DNA of 64,000 bases, from NCBI GenBank assembly GCA_958510875.1, contig OY294068.1, forward strand, positions 199,813,997-199,877,996. Direction: 5' to 3'. Each line of letters starts with the position of its first letter. Within the stretch, counting starts at the first letter, position 1. The notes below the pieces were generated by a model. It had not been told where the DNA came from and ran no database searches. It saw only the letters and a list, made by a program, of their open reading frames with translations. The DNA comes from Endomychus coccineus. Lineage: Eukaryota; Arthropoda; Insecta; Coleoptera; Endomychidae. Positions 58,034 to 64,000 of the stretch are shown here, piece by piece. The translations under genes were made by a program, and so were the position numbers.

Positions 58034-60668
58034 TTCGTACAATGAATTGATTATTATCAGATATTAAATGTGTTGGTAATGTTGTAAGTCGAATGAAATT
58101 GGGTTTTGATAAAGATGATGTTTTCACGGATACTGAATAATCAAGTCAAGCCCATGATATGGTGGCTGTGATATCTTCGTAACATGAATTGATTATCAAG
58201 TATCAAATGTGTTGGTAATGTTGGAAGTCGAATGAAATTGGGTTTTGATTAATATGATGTTTTCACGGATACTAAATAATCAAGTCAAGCCCAAGATATG
58301 GTGGCTGTGATATCTTCGTAACATGAATTGATTATCAAGTATAAAATGTCTTGGTAATGTTGGAAGTCGAATGAAATTGGGTTGTGATAAAGATGATGTT
58401 TTCATGGATACTAAATAATCAAGTCATGCCGATGATATGGTGGCTGTGATATCTCCGTAACATGGATTGATTATCAAGTACAAAATGTGTTGGTAATATC
58501 GGAAGTCGAATGAAATTGGGTTGTGTAAAGATGATGTTTTCACGCATACTAAATAATCCAGTCAAGCCGATGATATGGTGACTGTGATATCTTCGTAACA
58601 TGAATTGATTATCAAGTATCAAATGTGTTGGTAATGTTGGAAGCCGAATGGAATTGGGTTGTGTAAAGATGATGTTTTCACGGATACTAAATAATCAAGT
58701 CAAGTCGATGAAAGGGTGGCTGTGAAATCTTCGTAACATGAATTGATTATAAAGTATCAAATGTGTTGGTAATGTTGGAACCCGAATGAAATTGGGTTGT
58801 GATAAAGATGATGTTTTCACGGATACTAAATAATCAAGTCAAGCCGATGATATGGTGGCTATGATATCTTCGTAACATGAATTGATTATCAAGTATCAAA
58901 TGTGTTGCTAATGTTGGAAGCCGAATGAAATTGGGTTGTGTAAAGATGATGTTTTCACGGATACTAAATAATCAAGTCAAGCCGATGATATGGTGGCTGT
59001 GATATCTTCGTAGCATGAATTGATTATCAAGTATCAAATGTGTTGGTAATGTTGGAAGCCGAATGAAATTGGGTTGTGTACAGATGATGTTTTCACGGAT
59101 ACTAAATAATCAAGTCAAGCCTATGATATGGTGGCTATGATATCTTCGTAACATGAATTGATTATCAAGTATCAAATGTGTTGGTAATGTTGGAAGCCGA
59201 ATGAAATTGGGTTGTGTAAAGATGATGTTTTCACGGATACTAAATAATCAAGTCAAGCCGATGATATGGTGGCTGTGATATCTTCGTAGCATGAATTGAT
59301 TATCAAGTATCAAATGTGTTGGTAATGTTGGAAGCCGAATGAAATTGGGTTGTGTACAGATGATGTTTTCACGGATACTAAATAATCAAGTCAAGCCTAT
59401 GATATGGTGGCTATGATATCTTCGTAACATGAATTGATTATCAAGTATCAAATGTGTTGGTAATGTTGGCAGCCGAATGAAATTGGGTTGTGTAAAGATG
59501 ATGTTTTCACGGATACTAAATAATCAAGTCAAGCCGATGATATGGTGGCTATGATATCTTCGTAACATGAATTGATTATCAAGTATCAAATGTGTTGGTA
59601 ATGTTGGAAGCCGAATGAAATTGGGTTGTGTAAAGATGATGTTTTCACGGATACTAAATAATCAAGTCAAGCCGATGATATGGTGGCTATGATATCTTCG
59701 TAACATGAATTGATTATCAAGTATCAAATGTGTTGGTAATGTTGGAAGCCGAATGAAATTGGGTTGTGTAAAGATGATGTTTTCACGGATACTAAATAAT
59801 CAAGTCAAGCCGATGATATGGTGGCTATGATATCTTCGTAACATGAATTGATTATCAAGTATCAAATGTGTTGGTAATGTTGGAAGCCGAATGAAATTGG
59901 GTTGTGTAAAGATGATGTTTTCACGGATACTAAATAATCAAGTCAAGCCGATGATATGGTGGAGGTGATATCTTCGTAACATGAATTGATTATCAAGTAT
60001 CAAATGTGTTGGTAATGTTGGAAGCCGAATGAAATTGGGTTGTGATAAAGATGATGTTTTCACGGATACTAAATAATCAAGTCAAGCCGATGATATGGTG
60101 GCTGTGATATCTTCGTAGCATGAATTGATTATCAAGTATCAAATGTGTTGGTAATGTTGGAAGCCGAATGAAATTGGGTTGTGTACAGATGATGTTTTCA
60201 CGGATACTAAATAATCAAGTCAAGCCTATGATATGGTGGCTATGATATCTTCGTAACATGAATTGATTATCAAGTATCAAATGTGTTGGTAATGTTGGAA
60301 GCCGAATGAAATTGGGTTGTGTAAAGATGATGTTTTCACGGATACTAAATAATCAAGTCAAGCCGATGATATGGTGGCTATGATATCTTCGTAACATGAA
60401 TTGATTATCAAGTATCAAATGTGTTGGTAATGTTGGAAGCCGAATGAAATTGGGTTGTGTAAAGATGATGTTTTCACGGATACTAAATAATCAAGTCAAG
60501 CCGATGATATGGTGGCTATGATATCTTCGTAACATGAATTGATTATCAAGTATCAAATGTGTTGGTAATGTTGGAAGCCGAATGAAATTGGGTTGTGTAA
60601 AGATGATGTTTTCACGGATACTAAATAGTCAAGTCAAGCCGATGATATGGTGGCTGTGATATCTTCGC
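58034..60668 (+). repeat. 138-bp satellite array, 19 units
   Basis: The landmark GATATCTTCGTA recurs at 138-139 bp (58310, 58449, 58587, and on to 60660), 19 times in all. The first five or six units are more diverged and mostly 139 bp (GTGATAAAGATG); later ones are 138 bp (GTGTAAAGATG) and nearly identical. A variant with GTAGCATGAATTG, GTACAGATGATG and GCCTATGATATGG alternates with the main type near 59003, 59279 and 60108, giving a dimeric higher-order pattern. A (GT)-rich tract lies just left and a (CA)-rich tract (60776-60825) right of the array. Not coding. Confidence 0.96.
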
Positions 60669-61189
60669 CATGTGACGTTATTTTTTTGAGTTATCAACTA
60701 TATTGTTAATATTGGAGGTAGAATATAAAAGAGTTATGATAGTGACTATTGAGAGTTTTATGCACAATCAGTACACAAGCACTGAAGACACACTCACAAA
60801 CGCCCACGCGCACACATGCGTATTGTTAATTTGTTCGTGTTGTCTCATGATTATTATATTTAAGATTTTCTCTAAATTGAATCTAATTGAACGTCAATAT
60901 GTATTTTAACCGACATGAGCGATTTACAATTTTTTTTCCTTTAAATTGTATTACATAGCATGTTTTGTCCATCACGACGTATTCAGATGGAATTCACATG
61001 GAAAACAAGGCTACATGAATGAACCTACATGGAGCAGCAGTCACTACAATTTCGGCGCTGTCTATCTCTTTCAATGTAGGTACATGCACATACAGCCTTG
61101 AATTCGGTAGACAATTTGCAGCATTTTGGCGCTGTGGCTAGCCGCCCGGTACCGATATTAGAAGAAACTGTCGTTTTTGAAATTTGAAA
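60669..61189. other. Spacer right of the 138-bp satellite
   Basis: 60776-60825 is (CA)-rich. 61005-61100 contains CTACATGAATGAACCTACAT and its partial inverse ATGTAGGTACATG. A small GC-rich patch lies near 61125-61160. No gene is recognised. Confidence 0.4.
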
Positions 61190-61985
61190 TTTGAAATTAA
61201 AAAAGATTCAATACTCTCAAGCGCGTTCAAAGCTACGTAGTAAATGCTGTCGATATTCCAAAATTATTAGAAGAAATTCTTGCACATCTAATGTTTTTTT
61301 TAAATATGACAGATGGTGTAATATTTTCAAATAGTGACTGTATTTTAAAATTTCATTATTATCGAAGAGTTCTTAGGTATTAGTTGGTTGCTCTCAAAAA
61401 CAATTACTTTATGAAGGCTGTCTGTATTAACAAAAATTGAGTAAATTCGAAAATTTTTGATTGTAATACTGAAAATTGGAGCTTAGTCTCTAGTTTACTT
61501 GGGATGATTTCATTCACAGTTCTTTTTAAGCCATGCAGACATGAAAACTAGAGAAAAATTAGAAATCCAAAGTCTTTAATTAGATTATGTTATTTTATGT
61601 TTATAATAAGTAACTTCCTTCTGTAAAATTCTGATGTAGTTATTTTGATATATAAATCAGTATTCACAAATTACACTCAGCTCTTGAGCTGAAGAAGGTA
61701 TAAGAACCTCAACATTGTTTTGAGATGTTGTGAGAGAGTGGGCAGGCTAAGAATTGCAGGCTTTTCAGTAAATCATTAGTTCTTCACGAAATGTGTTTTA
61801 AGCATCAGTAAATTTAAAGTTTATACCTGTTAGATCTGAAATTTATCAAATGAGTTCTAATAATGTAACTTCTTACGTACCTTTAGCATTGTCTGTCTAA
61901 AAATTAGATCCACGGTAATTCTTTATGTAGAGAATTTTAGCGAATAACAAACAAACTATTCTAAAATATATGTGGTTGATTAAAC
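61190..61985 (+). repeat. Single monomer of the 367-bp satellite with its tail
   Basis: 61200-61480 aligns with one monomer of the array at 1-13012: CTCTCAAGC.CG, AAAGCTACG.AGTAAATG, TTAGAAGAAATTCTT, AATATGACAGATGG, ATTAGTTGGTT.CTCTCAAAAACAATTA and AGTAAATTCG appear in order, with many substitutions. 61482-61985 then follows the tail found right of the array (13013-13640), with the hAT-like segment deleted. It marks the unamplified form of the repeat. Confidence 0.8.
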
Positions 61986-62044
61986 AAATCCATATGTTCG
62001 TATTTCGAATCTTGAAGCTTCACGACTAAAATCGATATTGGTTT

Positions 62045-62210
62045 ATATATAAAATTCTCGGGAAATAGGTCACACTAACATATATGCATATTATTTTCGT
62101 CTTAACGTACGTTTCGGTCTCACGACCGTCATCAGAAGACGTATCAATGTCTAAAACGGGATTTCTTAAAACTAATTGTATCACCATAAGGCGTCCTTAC
62201 ATACTAATTG
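62045..62210 (-). repeat. Second copy of the hammerhead-like dispersed repeat
   Basis: This is the inverted relative of 21270-21425. On the minus strand it reads GTCTTCTGATGACGGTC, GTGA, GACC, GAAACGTACGTT, AAGAC, so CTGATGA and GAAAC flank a GGTC/GACC stem and GTCTT pairs with AAGAC. Then comes the shared TGACCTATTTCCCGAGAA. Confidence 0.5.
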
Positions 62211-62229
62211 CAATTAAAAAGTCCCACGA

Positions 62230-62810
62230 TTGGTTTATGGAGACTATAAGCTGGCATCAGGGTTTCTTTATGTAATCAAAGCATGTTCCATAATGTTTGC
62301 AATTATCTACTTTAATATACTAATCTGTTGTTACAGTCTTGTGCAAGGAATCCAACTGTACAAGTACGTCGATGTCCATTTCTTGCAAAGTCTTTTCCTC
62401 ACATTCATTCCCTGATATTTATGATATTGTGTTGCCAGTTGGGCAAACGTATGTGTTCGATGATGAATCGCTGTTGTACGATCCACGGTCTATACAGCAA
62501 GACGAAGAACAATCATGTTGATACATGATAAAAGGTTGCCAAAAGTTTTGAGTCCTCTTGGTTGCAGAATTTAGCACCCCATTCTTTGTTGCGGTTTGAT
62601 GCGGTTTGTCGTGAATTGATGCGGTCTGATGCGGTTTGTTGCGGTTTGGTGCGATTTGTTGCGGTTTGATGCGGTTTGTCGTGGATTTATGCGGTTTGTT
62701 GCGGTTTGGTGCGGTTTGTTGCGTTTTTTTGCGGTTTTTAGCGGTCTATTGCGGTTTTTAGCAGTTTTTTGCGGTATGATGGAGGGTGTTCATTCTGTTT
62801 TCATCTGGAA
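62230..62810 (-). pseudogene. EGF-repeat gene fragment, copy E
   Basis: The minus strand reads HDCSSSCCIDRGSYN and, in the same frame here, SDSSSNTYVCPTGN, a good EGF module C-terminus (Y.C..G) that in copies A and B needs a frame change. It then continues with ISGNECEE. The acceptor TTCCAG/ATGAAAACAGAATGAA (near 62803) is homologous to the other copies. Behind it a GCGGTTT minisatellite has expanded in what should be coding sequence. Stops and lost Cys residues make it a pseudogene. The EGF-bearing part reads better than in the other copies, so it may be closest to the ancestral frame. Confidence 0.6.
62583..62775 (+). repeat. GCGGTTT-based minisatellite
   Basis: About 190 bp of imperfect 10-12 bp units such as TTGATGCGGTTTG and TTGTTGCGGTTT, drifting to TTTTTGCGGTTT at the right. 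It lies within copy E, between the acceptor and the EGF part, and is missing in copies A and B. Confidence 0.9.
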
Positions 62811-63009
62811 TTTAATAGAACACATGAACATAACGTACGATCAATCAACAATTCATTTTATAGGGAGAGTTTCAATTATACTGACGGGAAAACAATGATT
62901 CATAGAAAATTAACGGTATTAACATCTGTAATGGAAAGGTAATGAGGGTATATTTTCAATGAATCCTAAATTAGAAAAATTCCGAACATTAATGCATTTG
63001 TTTAATTGT

Positions 63010-63130
63010 TTAAATTTTTTTTTATACTTTGACTACACGAGAAGGACAGCTATGATGTTCGAGGAACATCGTGTGAGCTAGCGGTGCAGTGTTGAGAGAG
63101 GCATTCGAATTTTTTTTGAAGATTTGGAGC
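63010..63130 (-). pseudogene. LINE 3' end scrap
   Basis: The segment matches about 24910-25050 (CTTTGACTACACGAGA, then ATGTTCG.GGAACATCGTGT), the last codons of the jockey-like LINE. Together with copy E to its left it repeats the arrangement at 24.0-25.0 kb. Confidence 0.7.
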
Positions 63131-63449
63131 TTATAGGCATAGATAAAGACACTACATAACTATATATCTGTTCTCCATAACCACCTGTTTTGATTTTCTA
63201 GAACAACTCAAAAATGATCATAATTATAATCGAATTTATCAGTTAATTTAACAAATTTTGACCCAAATTATTATGGACGTTTTTTGACGTTTTTAAAAAT
63301 CCATGTTAACCTTCAATTTGTGTCAATTATGTACGCTTTAACCTATCAAAGAGTCAGTGGAATCTCCATTTCTCCTCAACGTTTCACAAGTGATGGCTAA
63401 CATACGTTTCACAATAGTTTTGACATTCATCATAGGAAACCTTCAATCA

Positions 63450-64000
63450 GTTAAGATTCCCTTCAAGTAATATCTGCACTGATTGCCAAGCGGCCCTGGG
63501 CGTACTTCGCGCCCATAGAGTGACCTCTAAGCTTGTTTTGGAGTGCAGGGAAACGATGACTAAATTAGCCAGAAGAAACAAACGTTAGCTAGTATGGGTA
63601 CCTGCCCATTCTGGTGTGAAAGGAAACGAAGTGGTTGATGAGTATGCCAAACTGGGGGTTCCTTAGACAACCCTGGTACCGATCCAACGATCAGATCATC
63701 ATCGACCACCGGGTGTCGGCGCCTTCTGAGAGCTTCTGGATAGACAGTGGCTCCATATCGCGGAGTTCCTTCTCTCTATGAGCAGAAGACGCTTATAACT
63801 GGTGACAAGACTGTCATCTGAATAAACATCTGAGCTTAATGAGCATCGTCTCTCATATCTTTGTTGAATGTCCAGCACGGGGTTCTTTTAATCTACAACA
63901 CTTCGGCAGCACATACATTCCGCCATCAATCCATGCAAAATCCTAGCCTTCGGCGCTGCCTTAGGACTGTAGGATGAGTCTTGCATCAAGGGGCGCACAA
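63450..64000 (+). pseudogene. LINE RNase H and C-terminal fragment (third copy)
   Basis: The plus strand reads a decayed RNase H with LVWVPAHSGVKGNEVVDEYAK (one stop just before it), then GTDPTI and the same tail as at 33.9 kb, ending in GGGGCGCACAA at the window edge. Numerous frame breaks. It may run on beyond the window. Confidence 0.72.

Noticed and set aside
58034..60668. CRISPR-like regular spacing of repeats
   Set aside because: Units are contiguous 138-bp satellite copies without unique spacers, in a eukaryotic repeat context.

Overview
The window reads as AT-rich, repeat-dominated eukaryotic DNA, most likely from an insect. The grounds are the mixture of element families: mariner-superfamily elements with long terminal inverted repeats (TIRs) and a WPARSPDLTPCDFF-type catalytic block, jockey-like and RNase-H-bearing LINEs, a Ty3/Gypsy element with two CCHC knuckles, PIF/Harbinger, hAT and Penelope-like remnants, and several satellites. 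The species cannot be fixed from sequence alone. Almost no stretch looks like an intact host gene. The only long intact reading frame is a 1025-residue Ty3/Gypsy Gag-Pol on the minus strand.

Layout. 1-13012 is a tandem array of a 367/380-bp satellite that runs off the left edge and ends in a tail carrying a hAT-type dimerisation-domain remnant. 13.9-18.24 kb is a three-level nest: an old LINE split by a foldback-type element (TIR TAGTCCAGGC, 3-bp duplication TTG), itself split by a long-TIR mariner-like element. 19.1-19.6 kb is a partial foldback copy. 19.76-20.47, 23.95-24.70, 34.80-34.91, 36.87-38.35 and 62.23-62.81 kb (all minus strand) are decayed paralogous copies of pieces of a spliced gene with EGF-like repeats; one copy has amplified an exon segment as a 204-bp (68-codon) tandem array. 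21.5-23.2 kb is a dead Harbinger element. 24.9-26.05 kb is a LINE reverse transcriptase remnant. 26.4-33.6 kb is another foldback element opened by two LTR insertions, a 1.72-kb probable solo LTR and a young Ty3/Gypsy element lacking integrase. 35.07-36.09 kb is a Penelope-like fragment with a GIY-YIG domain. Three short, cleanly splice-bounded open exons at 47.2, 42.3 and 40.0 kb (minus) may belong to a real, unidentified host gene. 43.8-45.5 kb is a 272-bp tandem array among LINE pieces. 48.18-51.91 kb is a third complete foldback element (TSD GGA) with a deleted mariner in its loop. 54.87-56.6 kb is a long-TIR mariner-type non-autonomous element with a nested 339-bp element. 56.8-57.4 kb is a hAT fragment. 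58.03-60.67 kb is a 138-bp satellite. The right edge repeats the satellite monomer, its tail, an EGF pseudogene copy and LINE pieces.

How the parts relate. The features do not form a pathway; they record layered transposition. The best-supported novelty is the foldback family: three complete copies have matching 3-bp target duplications (TTG, CAA, GGA), related termini (TAGTCC.AGC) and long inverted arms, two of which are built from subrepeats. Other points of interest are the integrase-less Gypsy, the amplified EGF-gene pseudoexons, and the derivation of the main satellite from a unit that still exists as a single copy with the same tail at 61.2-62.0 kb. All family calls come from reading motifs and repeats by eye; no database search was run.
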